Source: Nitrobacteraceae bacterium AZCC 2146 (GTDB lineage: Bacteria; Pseudomonadota; Alphaproteobacteria; Rhizobiales; Xanthobacteraceae). Taken from it: a stretch of 64,000 bases of DNA. A program made the translations under genes and the position numbers. Under the pieces are notes generated by a model that was not told the DNA's origin, did not search any database, and saw only the letters and a program-made list of their open reading frames with translations. The stretch lies in NCBI GenBank assembly GCA_036924855.1, contig JBAGRP010000001.1:2914001-2978000 (forward strand). The letters run 5' to 3'. Below are positions 7,357-15,640 of the stretch, in pieces (position 1 is the stretch's first letter; each line of letters starts with the position of its first letter).

Positions 7357-8598
7357 TTACCGCCCCTTGGTCGGAATCTTGTTGAACGGCACGTCCTTGT
7401 CGACGCGGATGTCGCCCGGCAACCCGAGCACGCGTTCCGCGATGATATTGCGCAGGATCTCGTCGGTACCCCCCGCAATGCGCATCGACGGCGATTGCAG
7501 GATCATCGCCTGAAATTGCCCGGCGGCATCGGCATCCGCATCGGTCAGCGCACCCGCAGCGCCCTGCAGGTCGGCAGCGAACATCGCGATGTCCTGCAGC
7601 ATGCTGCCGGAGACCAGCTTGCCGATGGAGTTTTCCGGACCCGGCCGATCGCCCTTCGACAGCGCCGAGATCGAACGGTAGCTGGTGTATTTCAGGCCTG
7701 AGTTCTTCACGGCCCAGCTTGCCAATTTCGAACGCACCGAGCGGTCGTCGATGGCGAGGCCGTCTTCCAGCATCAGGTTGCTGCAGAATTCGAACAGCTC
7801 GGGAAAGCCGGTGGAGAGCCGCGCACCGATCGACATCCGCTCGTTCATCAGCGTGGTCAGCGACACGTTCCAGCCATCGCCGACGGCACCGAGCCGCTGG
7901 CTGTCGGGAATACGGACGTTGGTGAAGAACACCTCGTTGAATTCCTGCATGCCGTTGGCCTGCTTGATCGGCTTCACCTCGACGCCGGGGCTCTTCATGT
8001 CCAGGAAGAACATGGTGAGCCCCTTGTGCTTCGGCACATTGGCGTCGGTGCGGGTGATCAGGATGCCAAAGTCGGAATAATGCGCGCCGGAGGTCCAGAT
8101 CTTCTGGCCATTGACGACCCAGTCGCTACCGTCGCGCTCGGCGCGGGTGCGCAGCCCGGCAACGTCCGATCCACCCGCGGGCTCGGAGAACAGCTGACAC
8201 CAGATGGTCTCGCCGGAGGCCAGCGGCGGCAGATACTTTCGCTTCTGCTCTTCGTCCGCATAGGCCATCACGGTCGGGCCGCACATGCCCTGCCCGATCG
8301 CGAACGGACGGGAAAGCTTGTCATAGACGCCCTCTTCCTGCTGCCAGATCACGCGCTCGATCGGCGTCGATCCGCGGCCGCCATAGTCCTTCGGCCAGTG
8401 CAGGCAGGCCCAGCCGGCATCGGCCTTCTTCTTCTGCCAGGCTTTCGCGACATCGATCATGCCGTCGCGCTTTTCGCTGGCGCGTTTGGCCGAGGGCTTC
8501 GACAATTCGGCTTCCAGTTCCTTCGGCGCGTTGGCCTCGATCCAGGCACGGGCCTCGGCGCGAAAAGCGGCTTCCTGCGGCGTGTCATCGAAATTCAT
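7357..8598 (-). CDS. acyl-CoA dehydrogenase (copy A of a tandem pair)
   Basis: A 413-residue flavoprotein of the FadE/ACAD family, with FAD- and substrate-site segments WCQLFSEPAGGSDVAGLRTRA and WVVNGQKIWTSGAHYSDFG. The C-terminal GGTDEILRNIIAERVLGLPG corresponds to the region with the catalytic base in short-chain ACADs, but here the residues before GT are A-G-G rather than Tyr-Glu-Gly. It catalyses alpha,beta-dehydrogenation of an acyl-CoA. It is highly similar along its whole length to the next gene (8663-9907), from which a terminator-like hairpin separates it. An open frame continues 101 codons upstream, but that is the other gene in a different frame. Confidence 0.9.
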   Translation of the reverse strand: MNFDDTPQEAAFRAEARAWIEANAPKELEAELSKPSAKRASEKRDGMIDVAKAWQKKKADAGWACLHWPKDYGGRGSTPIERVIWQQEEGVYDKLSRPFAIGQGMCGPTVMAYADEEQKRKYLPPLASGETIWCQLFSEPAGGSDVAGLRTRAERDGSDWVVNGQKIWTSGAHYSDFGILITRTDANVPKHKGLTMFFLDMKSPGVEVKPIKQANGMQEFNEVFFTNVRIPDSQRLGAVGDGWNVSLTTLMNERMSIGARLSTGFPELFEFCSNLMLEDGLAIDDRSVRSKLASWAVKNSGLKYTSYRSISALSKGDRPGPENSIGKLVSGSMLQDIAMFAADLQGAAGALTDADADAAGQFQAMILQSPSMRIAGGTDEILRNIIAERVLGLPGDIRVDKDVPFNKIPTKGR

Positions 8599-8623
8599 GG
8601 CAGGCATCCTTGTTAAAAGAAAA

Positions 8624-8662
8624 CTGCAGGATGGATCGAGCAAACTCGACCCATCCTGCAAG
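8624..8662 (-). terminator. Rho-independent terminator between the paired acyl-CoA dehydrogenase genes
   Basis: On the minus strand, directly after the stop of copy B, TGCAGGATGG-G-TCGAG pairs with CTCGA-T-CCATCCTGCA around a four-base loop, followed by TTTTCTTTTAAC. There is one mismatch in the stem. It should end or attenuate transcription before copy A. Confidence 0.7.
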
Positions 8663-9907
8663 TCATCGTCCCTTGGTCGGGATCTTGTTAAATGGCACGT
8701 CCTTGTCGACGCGGATATCGCCCGGCAGGCCGAGCACGCGCTCGGCAATGATGTTGCGCAGGATTTCGTCGGTGCCGCCCTCAACGCGGGTGGCCGGCGA
8801 ACGCAGCAGCATTGCCTGGAATTTGCCGGCGGCCTCCGCATCGTCGGGGCCGCTGAGCACGCCGGCGGCGCCCTGCAGATCAAGCGCGTAGGTCGCAACA
8901 TCCTGCAGCATCGCGCCGGCGACCAGCTTGCCGATGGAATTTTCCGGCCCCGGCCGCTCGCCCCTCGACAGCGCCGAGATGGCGCGGAAGCTGGTATATT
9001 TCAGGCCGCTGGCGCGGACCGCCCAGCTCGCCAGCTTGGAGCGCACCGCGCGGGCGTCGATCGCCGGGCCATCCTCGAGCATCAGGTTGTTGCAGAACTC
9101 GAACAGCTCCGGGAAACCGGTGGCGACATTGGCGCCGATCGCCATGCGCTCGTTCATCAGGGTCGTCAGCGACACATTCCAGCCATCGCCGACGGCGCCG
9201 AGCCGCTGCGCGTCGGGAATCCGCACGTCGGTAAAATACACCTCGTTGAATTCCGCCTGGCCGTTGGCCTGCTTGATCGGCTTCACCTCAACGCCGGGGC
9301 TCTTCATGTCCAGGAAGAACATGGTGAGACCCTTGTGCTTGGGCACGGTAGGATCGGTGCGGGTGATCAGGATGCCGTAATCCGAATAATGCGCGCCGGA
9401 GGTCCAGATCTTCTGGCCATTGATAACCCAGTCGTCACCGTCTTTTTCCGCGCGGGTGCGCAGGCCGGCGACATCTGATCCGCCGGCCGGTTCGGAAAAC
9501 AGCTGGCACCAGATGTTTTCGCCCGACGCCAAAGGCGGCAGGTAGTGACGCTTCTGGTCTTCGGCGGCATAGGCCATCATGGTCGGGCCGCACATGCCGT
9601 GGCCGATGATGAACAGCGCGCCGAGCTTGCCGAACACGCCCTCTTCCTGCTGCCAGATCACCCGCTCGATCGGCGAAGCACCGCGGCCGCCATAGTCCTT
9701 CGGCCAGTGCGGCACGGCCCAGCCGGCATCGGCCTTCTTCTTCTGCCAGGCCTTTGCGACTTCGAGAATGTTGGCGCTGCGCAACTGGATGCGGCCGAGC
9801 GAGGCCTTCTTCAGTTCATCTTCATATTGCTTCGGCGCATTGGCCGCGATCCAGGCTTTCGCCTCGGCGCGAAACGCGGCCTCTTGCGGAGTGTCGTCGA
9901 AATTCAT
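8663..9907 (-). CDS. acyl-CoA dehydrogenase (copy B of a tandem pair)
   Basis: A 414-residue ACAD with the same segments as copy A (WCQLFSEPAGGSDVAGLRTRA, WVINGQKIWTSGAHYSDYG, GGTDEILRNIIAERVLGLPG). Before GGT it has Glu where copy A has Ala. The first 12 residues (MNFDDTPQEAAF) and the last 30 are the same as in copy A, so this is a recent tandem duplication or one maintained by gene conversion. It likely pairs with the 375-residue ACAD upstream, since some FadE enzymes act as heteromers; that pairing is inference. Confidence 0.9.
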   Translation of the reverse strand: MNFDDTPQEAAFRAEAKAWIAANAPKQYEDELKKASLGRIQLRSANILEVAKAWQKKKADAGWAVPHWPKDYGGRGASPIERVIWQQEEGVFGKLGALFIIGHGMCGPTMMAYAAEDQKRHYLPPLASGENIWCQLFSEPAGGSDVAGLRTRAEKDGDDWVINGQKIWTSGAHYSDYGILITRTDPTVPKHKGLTMFFLDMKSPGVEVKPIKQANGQAEFNEVYFTDVRIPDAQRLGAVGDGWNVSLTTLMNERMAIGANVATGFPELFEFCNNLMLEDGPAIDARAVRSKLASWAVRASGLKYTSFRAISALSRGERPGPENSIGKLVAGAMLQDVATYALDLQGAAGVLSGPDDAEAAGKFQAMLLRSPATRVEGGTDEILRNIIAERVLGLPGDIRVDKDVPFNKIPTKGR

Positions 9908-9926
9908 TTCGAAGAGTCCTTATGAT

Positions 9927-9978
9927 TAAGCATGACCTGGTCGGAAAACCGGTCTCCACTTTTCCGGGTCATGCTTAA
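9927..9978. repeat. intergenic palindrome, family F (AAGCATGACC...GGTCATGCTT)
   Basis: Arms AAGCATGACC and GGGTCATGCTT enclose GGAAAACCGG / TTTTCC. Elements of this look are, to my knowledge, common between genes in Bradyrhizobium. The right arm overlaps the stop codon of the upstream acyl-CoA dehydrogenase gene. Confidence 0.6.
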
Positions 9979-11102
9979 GCCGCGTTGCGCTGGCGCATGC
10001 GGTCGATCAGGGCGTCTTCCCAATAAGAGAGGCTCCCGAGGCCGAGCGCCAAGGCGTTGGAGCGGCGATAGTACAGATGGCAGTCGAACTCCCAGGTGAA
10101 ACCCATGCCGCCGTGGACCTGGATGTTGTTCTTGGCGCAGTGCTGAAACGCCTGCGTAGCGCTGATCCGCGCGGCGGCGGCGGCTTCCGGCAATTCCGAG
10201 GCGTTGGTCGAGAGCGCCCAGGCGCCGTAGTAGCAATTCGAACGCGCCAACGTCGCCGAGACATACATGTCGGCGAGCATGTGTTTTACCGCCTGGAACG
10301 AGCCGATCTGGCGGCCGAAGGCGATGCGATCCAGCGCGTAGTCGCGGCCCATCTCCAGCGCGCGGTCTGCGCCGCCAACCTGTTCGAAGGCGATCAGCAC
10401 CGCGGCGCGGTCGAGCACGCGTGATAAAATGCTCCAGCCTTCATTAGCGGGGCCGAGCAACTCGGCCTTGACGTTTTTGAAAGAGATCTCGGCCTGACCG
10501 CGCGACGGATCGATGTTGGTCAGCGCCTTGGCCTCGACGCCTTCGCTGGTGAGATCGACCAGGAACAGTGAGATATCGGTCTCGCGGCCGGTGGACGCGG
10601 TGCGCGCCGCGACGATGGCGAAATCGGCGATGGCGCCGTCCGGCACCGGTTTCTTGACGCCGTTCAGCGTGCCGTTCGACGCAGTGAGCTTGATCGCGTC
10701 AGGCGACGGATTGCCGGAGCCCTCGAACAGCGCCAGCGTGCCAACTGCGGCGCCGGACGCAATCGCCGGCAGCCATTTCTGCTTCTGCGCATCGGAGCCG
10801 GCGAGCATCAGCGCTTCCGCGGCGAGATACACCGTGGACGAGAACGGCACCGGCGCCAGCGCGCGGCCCATTTCCTCGGCGATCACGCAGAGTTCGAGAT
10901 GTCCGGCGCCGGAGCCGCCAAAGGCCTCCGGAATCGCGACGCCGAGAAAGCCCATGTCGGCGAGGCCCTTCCAGAGCTCGCGGTCATAGCTCGCCTTGCC
11001 GTCGATCACCTCGCGCACCGCCTTGGGCGGGCATTTTTCGGTGAGAAAACGCCGGGCCTCGTCGCGCAGTTGCTTCTGGTCGTCGGAGAAATCGAAATTC
11101 AT
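9975..11102 (-). CDS. acyl-CoA dehydrogenase family protein (375 aa)
   Basis: A 375-residue ACAD-fold protein, shorter than and clearly different from its two neighbours. It has MNFDFSDDQKQLRDEARRFL at the N-terminus, MGFLGVAIPEAFGGSGAG near 60, IASGAAVGTLALFEGSGNP near 130, and the flavin-site helix VHGGMGFTWEFDCHLYYRR near 340. The usual catalytic Glu-Gly-Thr near the C-terminus is not seen, which fits the partner subunit of a two-gene ACAD. It is followed by copy B of the tandem pair and preceded by the CoA ligase gene. Confidence 0.88.
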   Translation of the reverse strand: MNFDFSDDQKQLRDEARRFLTEKCPPKAVREVIDGKASYDRELWKGLADMGFLGVAIPEAFGGSGAGHLELCVIAEEMGRALAPVPFSSTVYLAAEALMLAGSDAQKQKWLPAIASGAAVGTLALFEGSGNPSPDAIKLTASNGTLNGVKKPVPDGAIADFAIVAARTASTGRETDISLFLVDLTSEGVEAKALTNIDPSRGQAEISFKNVKAELLGPANEGWSILSRVLDRAAVLIAFEQVGGADRALEMGRDYALDRIAFGRQIGSFQAVKHMLADMYVSATLARSNCYYGAWALSTNASELPEAAAAARISATQAFQHCAKNNIQVHGGMGFTWEFDCHLYYRRSNALALGLGSLSYWEDALIDRMRQRNAA

Positions 11103-11133
11103 GGCGGTGTACTCTTTGTGAGACGATTGAATT

Positions 11134-13008
11134 CTAGTTGAGGATGATGACGTCATCGCCGGGATGATCGGCATAGAGCCGCGCCACCAGATCGGCGCGG
11201 CGCTGCAGCCCAGCACGCTGGTTGATGTAGCCCTTGTCGGTGAGTTCGTTGCCGTCGATCGACGCCGGTTCGACCATGAACATGGCGCGCGCGATCCGCC
11301 GGCTGCTGGCACCCTCGGTGGAAGCATTGTGCGCCTGCATGCCGCTCCTCAGGCAGGCCAGCACCGCAGGATGTTTGACGACGTCGGCAAAACTCGCTTC
11401 GGGATCGCCGATCAGGATGCGGCAGGCTGCGAGATTGGGCCAGGCCAGCGCGCCGATATAGGGCAGGTCCTGCCCCGCAATCAGCGCGTCCTGCACCACC
11501 GGCGTCGCGGCGGCGATGACGTCGGTGCGCAACGAGCCGACATGCACGAAAGTGCCGGTGGTGAGCTTGAAGTCCTCGACCACACGGCCGGAGAAGATCA
11601 GGCCCTGCACGGGATCGTTGTCGTCGACGAACACGCCGGCATCGCCGATCTTGTAGAAACCTTCCTCATCGAACGCAGCCTCGGTCAGTTCGGGCTGGCG
11701 ATAGTAGCCCGGCATCACGTTGACGCCGCGCAGCCGCAATTCGTATTTCAAATCCACCGGCACCATCTTCAATTCGACGCCGGGAAACGGCAGGCCGATC
11801 AGGCCGACGCGCTCGGTGTCCCAATAGGTGCCGGTCGAGGTCGGCGAGGTCTCGGTGCAGCCCCAGCCGGTGTAGAACACGATGCGCTCGCCCGTGGCAC
11901 GCACCGCCAGCGCCTGCATCCGGTCATAGAGATCGTCCGGCAACCGCGCGCCGCCATAGGCCATCAGTCCGAGGTTCTTGAAGAAAGAGCGGCACAGCGC
12001 GTCGTCCTTCTCCATCGCCGCGGCCAATGCGGCGTAGCCGGCGGGAACGTTGGCGTAATAGGTCGGCGATATCTCGCGCAGATTGCGCAAGGTCTCGTCG
12101 ATCATGCCGGGCATCGGCCGGCCGTCGTCGATATAGAGCGTGCCGCCCTCGATCAGCAGCGGATGAAACAGCGCATTGCCGCCCATGGTGTGATTCCATG
12201 GCATCCAGTCGAGATAGACCGGCGGCAACGCCGCGGGATCGCGCGGCCGGGTCTGCATCATCATCGCGGCATTGGAGCACATCATCGCCTGCGTATTGAT
12301 GACGGCCTTCGGCATCCCCGTGGAGCCCGAGGTGAACAGCAGTTTTCCAACCGTATCCGGCGTGATCTGCGCGATCGACTGCTCCACCGCCGCGGTCACC
12401 GGCGTCACCGCCATGTCGGCATAGGCGACGCTGGCGATGCCGTCGGCGGGGCGCGCGACGTGCACGATCCGGATGCCGTCGAGATCGAGCGCATTCAGCG
12501 CCTTCTGGAACGTCAGACCGTCCTGCACCATCACCACCGCCGGCTTGATCAGGTCGAACAGGTATTTCAGTTTGGCGTGGTCCTGGCTCATCAGCGAGTA
12601 AGCCGGCGACACCGGCGCCGCCGGATGGCGCGCCTGCATCGCGGCTTGCGTCATCAACGCGTGCTCGATGGAATTGCCGGACAGGATTGCGACGGGTCGG
12701 CCGGCTTCGAGATTCATGTCGAGCAGCGCCTGGGTCAGCGCATCCACAGTGCGCTTGGCCTCGGCATAGGTGATGGTGCGCCACTGCCGGTCCGCGCCGG
12801 CGCGCTGCGCCAGCCAGACGTGGTTTGGCCGCTCGACCGCCCACTTCGCCAGTGAGGCCGGCAGATGGGTCTGATACTCCATCAACGGCACGCGCGACTT
12901 CAGGATGATGACGCCATCCGGCCGCCGCTCCACCGCGATGTCGCGTTCGAGCCAGTTGATCTTGCGAAAGGCGGGCTTTTCCAGCACCGCGGCGGCCTGC
13001 GCGCTCAT
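11134..13008 (-). CDS. feruloyl-CoA synthase-like AMP-dependent CoA ligase
   Basis: A 624-residue adenylate-forming ligase. The ATP phosphate loop LLFTSGSTGMPKAVI lies at residues 222-236, and further hallmarks are WMPWNHTMGGN, YGGARLPDDLYDRM, YTGWGCTETSPTSTGTYWD and FKLTTGTFVHVGSLR. This set (TGTFV, GWGxTETSP) matches feruloyl-CoA synthases rather than general fatty acyl-CoA ligases. It would activate a hydroxycinnamate or similar acid with ATP and CoA as the first step of the cluster's pathway. The start at 13008 has GGGAGGA upstream. The exact substrate is not shown by sequence. Confidence 0.82.
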   Translation of the reverse strand: MSAQAAAVLEKPAFRKINWLERDIAVERRPDGVIILKSRVPLMEYQTHLPASLAKWAVERPNHVWLAQRAGADRQWRTITYAEAKRTVDALTQALLDMNLEAGRPVAILSGNSIEHALMTQAAMQARHPAAPVSPAYSLMSQDHAKLKYLFDLIKPAVVMVQDGLTFQKALNALDLDGIRIVHVARPADGIASVAYADMAVTPVTAAVEQSIAQITPDTVGKLLFTSGSTGMPKAVINTQAMMCSNAAMMMQTRPRDPAALPPVYLDWMPWNHTMGGNALFHPLLIEGGTLYIDDGRPMPGMIDETLRNLREISPTYYANVPAGYAALAAAMEKDDALCRSFFKNLGLMAYGGARLPDDLYDRMQALAVRATGERIVFYTGWGCTETSPTSTGTYWDTERVGLIGLPFPGVELKMVPVDLKYELRLRGVNVMPGYYRQPELTEAAFDEEGFYKIGDAGVFVDDNDPVQGLIFSGRVVEDFKLTTGTFVHVGSLRTDVIAAATPVVQDALIAGQDLPYIGALAWPNLAACRILIGDPEASFADVVKHPAVLACLRSGMQAHNASTEGASSRRIARAMFMVEPASIDGNELTDKGYINQRAGLQRRADLVARLYADHPGDDVIILN

Positions 13009-13070
13009 CTCATTCCTCCCAAACGATGGTCTCTTTGCCGGACCTTGTGTTGGCCTTGTTGGATCACGCC

Positions 13071-13880
13071 TCAATGTCGGATGTAAACCGGCTTTCGTTT
13101 CTCGATGAACGCGCGGATGCCTTCCTCGAAATCCTCCGAGCGGCTGCACAGCACCTGATTGCGATCTTCCATGGCGATGACCTGCTCGATCGAGCCGGCA
13201 TCGACGGACATGTTGAGGCATTCCTTCGACAGACGCAGCCCGACCGGCGATGCGTTCATCATCGCATCGATATAGGGCACGGCAGCGTCATCGAGCTGGC
13301 CCTCCTCGACCACTTCGGAGACCAGCCCCACCGCCAGCGCGCGTTCGGCGTTGATGAAGCGGCCGGTCAGGATCAGTTCGGAGGCGACGGAGACGCCGAC
13401 CAGACGCGGCAGAAAGTAACTGGTGCCGATGTCGCAGCCGCCGAGGCCGAGCTTGATGAAGGCACAGTTCATCCGCGCCGATTTGGCGGCGATGCGGATG
13501 TCCGCCGCCAGCGCCAGTGCGAAACCGCCGCCGGCCGCCGCACCATGCACCAGCGCCACGATCGGCTGCGGGCAGCGCCGCATCAGCATCACGATGTCGG
13601 CGATCCGGCGCTGCGAATCCAGGGAGTCCGTGACATCAGGCGGCTCCTGCCGCTCGGCGCGTTTTGCCATCGCATGCTTGAGGTCGAGCCCGGCGCAGAA
13701 CGCCGGCCCCGCGCCTTTCAGCACCACGACGCGGGTCGTGCGATTGCGCTGCAGGCCCTCGAAGTACGCATTGAGCGCGTCGATCATTGCCGGATCGAGC
13801 GCGTTGAGGCTGTCCGGGCGATTCAGCGTCACCCGGTCGACCCCGTCGGCGTGTTCGATCAGCAGCGGGCCGACGCTCAT
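13071..13880 (-). CDS. enoyl-CoA hydratase/isomerase family protein
   Basis: A 269-residue crotonase-fold protein with GAGPAFCAGLDLKHAMAKRA (near 55-74) and ALVHGAAAGGGFALALAADIRIA (near 110-132), the two oxyanion-hole segments. NCAFIKLGLGGCDIGTSYFLPR follows, with an Asp (GCDIG) in the region where hydrolases or isomerases of the family carry an acidic residue. It probably hydrates or isomerises the enoyl-CoA made by the clustered dehydrogenases. It lies 11 bp downstream of the SDR gene, in the same operon. Confidence 0.87.
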   Translation of the reverse strand: MSVGPLLIEHADGVDRVTLNRPDSLNALDPAMIDALNAYFEGLQRNRTTRVVVLKGAGPAFCAGLDLKHAMAKRAERQEPPDVTDSLDSQRRIADIVMLMRRCPQPIVALVHGAAAGGGFALALAADIRIAAKSARMNCAFIKLGLGGCDIGTSYFLPRLVGVSVASELILTGRFINAERALAVGLVSEVVEEGQLDDAAVPYIDAMMNASPVGLRLSKECLNMSVDAGSIEQVIAMEDRNQVLCSRSEDFEEGIRAFIEKRKPVYIRH

Positions 13881-13891
13881 CGTTTGATGTC

Positions 13892-14650
13892 CTACCGCGG
13901 CGCCATGCGGATGGCGCCGTCGAGGCGGATGGTTTCGCCGTTCAGCATCGGGTTCTCGACGATGTGCACCGCAAGGTTGCCGTATTCCGAGGCGTCGCCG
14001 AGCCGCGCGGGATGCGGCACCTGTGCGCCCAAGCTTTTCCGCGCTTCCTCGTTCAGGCCCATCAGCAGCGGCGTCAGGAACAGGCCGGGCGCGATGGTGT
14101 TGACGCGAATGAGATGCTGCGCGAGATCGCGCGCCGCAGGAAGTGTCAGGCCGACGACGCCACCCTTGGAGGCCGCATAGGCGATCTGGCCGATCTGGCC
14201 TTCATAGGCCGCAACGCTGGCGGTGTTGATAACGACGCCGCGTTCCTCGCCGACCGGCGGCTGCTTCAGGAGCTGCTCGGTGAACAGGCGCAGCACGTTG
14301 AAGGTGCCGACCAGGTTGACCATGATGATGCGGGTGAATTTGGCGAGCGGATAGACGCCGTCCTTGCCGACGATGCGGGCGGAGCCGCCGATGCCGGCGC
14401 AGTTCACCAGGATGCGCGCGGTGCCGTGCGCGGCCTCGGCTTTCGCCAGCGCGGCCTTGACCTGGTCCTCATCGGTGACGTCGCCGACCAGCGCCACACC
14501 CTTGATCTCGGCGGCGACCTTCTCGGCATTTTCCTGACTCTGGTCGAGCACCGAGACCTTGGCGCCCTTGGCCGCCATGGCGCGCGCGGTCGCGGCACCC
14601 AGTCCCGAACCACCGCCGGTGATGACAACGGCAACGTCTTTCAACTGCAT
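13892..14650 (-). CDS. SDR-family 3-hydroxyacyl-CoA dehydrogenase
   Basis: A 252-residue short-chain dehydrogenase. It has the NAD motif TGGGSGLGAATARAMAAKG at residues 11-29, NCAGIGG near 88, and a Y-x3-K pair in YAASKGGVVGLTLPAARDLA. It matches type-2 (HSD17B10-like) 3-hydroxyacyl-CoA dehydrogenases, which oxidise the 3-hydroxyacyl-CoA to the 3-ketoacyl-CoA with NAD. It is the first gene after the repeat-rich leader at 14666-14815. Together with the hydratase and the divergent thiolase it completes a beta-oxidation cycle. Confidence 0.87.
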   Translation of the reverse strand: MQLKDVAVVITGGGSGLGAATARAMAAKGAKVSVLDQSQENAEKVAAEIKGVALVGDVTDEDQVKAALAKAEAAHGTARILVNCAGIGGSARIVGKDGVYPLAKFTRIIMVNLVGTFNVLRLFTEQLLKQPPVGEERGVVINTASVAAYEGQIGQIAYAASKGGVVGLTLPAARDLAQHLIRVNTIAPGLFLTPLLMGLNEEARKSLGAQVPHPARLGDASEYGNLAVHIVENPMLNGETIRLDGAIRMAPR

Positions 14651-14665
14651 TCGTAGTGCCTTTCC

Positions 14666-14815
14666 TTGGGCGTTTCCTGATCGTTTCTTGAAGTCTTGTT
14701 CTTAGAAGTGGTCCTTGGACGTCTCTTATTTTTTGTTCTTGAAACTAGATCCTTGGGCGTTTCCCGACGTTTTTTGTTAGTTCACTCTTCCTTGGGGCCG
14801 TTTCTTCTTAGCTGG
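14666..14815 (-). repeat. four degenerate tandem repeats in the operon leader
   Basis: Four units beginning CCTTGG start at 14666, 14713, 14751 and 14790 (spacing 47, 38 and 39 bp), each followed by CGTTTC- and T-rich sequence. On the transcribed (minus) strand each unit reads as an AAG-rich stretch ending CCAAGG(A), a Shine-Dalgarno-like string. It lies between the TetR gene and the SDR gene. Confidence 0.6.
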
Positions 14816-14833
14816 TCGCTGCGGTCCGGCTGT

Positions 14834-15493
14834 TCACTCAGCCGTGTTTTTGGTCAGCATGCCGCCAAACAGCATTGCCTCCATGTGGGCAACGTAGTCG
14901 CGGCAGACTTCATCCGTCACCGGGCCGACGCCGAGGGCGCGTGACATCGCATGACGGCTGAAGAACAGGTTGTCGCAAGCGCCGATCAGGCTGGTGTAGA
15001 ACAGCACGGGATCGACGGCGCGGAATTCGCCGGCGTCAAAGCCTTCCTTGAGCAGGCGGCTATGGAATTCGAACAGTGGGCCGATGAAGAATTTCGAAAC
15101 TTCGTCGGCGGCCTCGTTGCTGCTCTCGTGCAGCAGATAATGGATCAGCCGGTTCATGTAGGGGAACTGGTAGTAGGCCTTGATGATCCCGGCGATGTGC
15201 AGACGCAGCTTGGCGGTCGCCGAGATCGGCTGCGCCATCAGGTAATCGAGGTTGGTCATCTCGGTGGCGGCGTCGCGCGCCAGCAGCGCCAGCAGCAGCC
15301 CGTCCTTGTTGCCGAAATGGTATTTCACCAGCGCCGCATTGACCCCCGAGCGCTGCGCGATCTCGCTCAGCGACACCTCGATCGAGTTGCTGGCGATCAT
15401 GAGTTCGCTCGCCGCCAGCAGCAGCTTGTCGGCAGTCGGATTCTTGCCGGCTGTGGGTCGGCCTGGGGTGCTGGTGCTCGGGTAGGCTGCCAT
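14834..15493 (-). CDS. TetR family transcriptional regulator
   Basis: About 219 residues. The N-terminal HTH is visible as KLLLAASELM ... SLSEIAQRSGVNAALVKYHFGNKDGLLLALL, which is the TetR DNA-binding domain. The rest is a helical ligand domain with SKFFIGPLFEFHSRLLKEGF. It sits at the head of the minus-strand catabolic operon and diverges from the thiolase gene, so it is the obvious repressor of both, probably released by an acyl-CoA. A longer start at 15529 is possible; I prefer 15493. Confidence 0.85.
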   Translation of the reverse strand: MAAYPSTSTPGRPTAGKNPTADKLLLAASELMIASNSIEVSLSEIAQRSGVNAALVKYHFGNKDGLLLALLARDAATEMTNLDYLMAQPISATAKLRLHIAGIIKAYYQFPYMNRLIHYLLHESSNEAADEVSKFFIGPLFEFHSRLLKEGFDAGEFRAVDPVLFYTSLIGACDNLFFSRHAMSRALGVGPVTDEVCRDYVAHMEAMLFGGMLTKNTAE

Positions 15494-15541
15494 GGATATC
15501 CGTGTCTCGGGAGGCGCAGATAAGCCCATGATTGCGCCGCA

Positions 15542-15576
15542 CTCAAGAGTTAATTGAGCGATTGACTAAATCAATC
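15542..15576. promoter_or_regulatory. two adjacent 17-bp palindromes, candidate TetR operators
   Basis: CTCAA-N7-TTGAG at 15542-15558 and GATTGA-N5-TCAATC at 15560-15576, with centres 18 bp apart. They lie between the divergent TetR and thiolase genes. Size and position fit TetR-type operators. Confidence 0.55.
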
Positions 15577-15640
15577 CCGGACCTTTTAATCCGGCCCATC
15601 AACAAACCGCCAAACAAAGACAAAACAGGGAGATCGCACC

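Noticed and set aside
8599..8901. 101-codon in-frame extension of acyl-CoA dehydrogenase copy A
   Set aside because: It is the end of copy B read in another frame plus the terminator hairpin. MNFDDTPQEAAF, shared by both copies, marks the true start.
11164..12855. 563-codon frame opposite the feruloyl-CoA synthase-like gene
   Set aside because: It has shadow composition (Arg/His/Gln rich), no domain, and overlaps a fully recognisable ligase.
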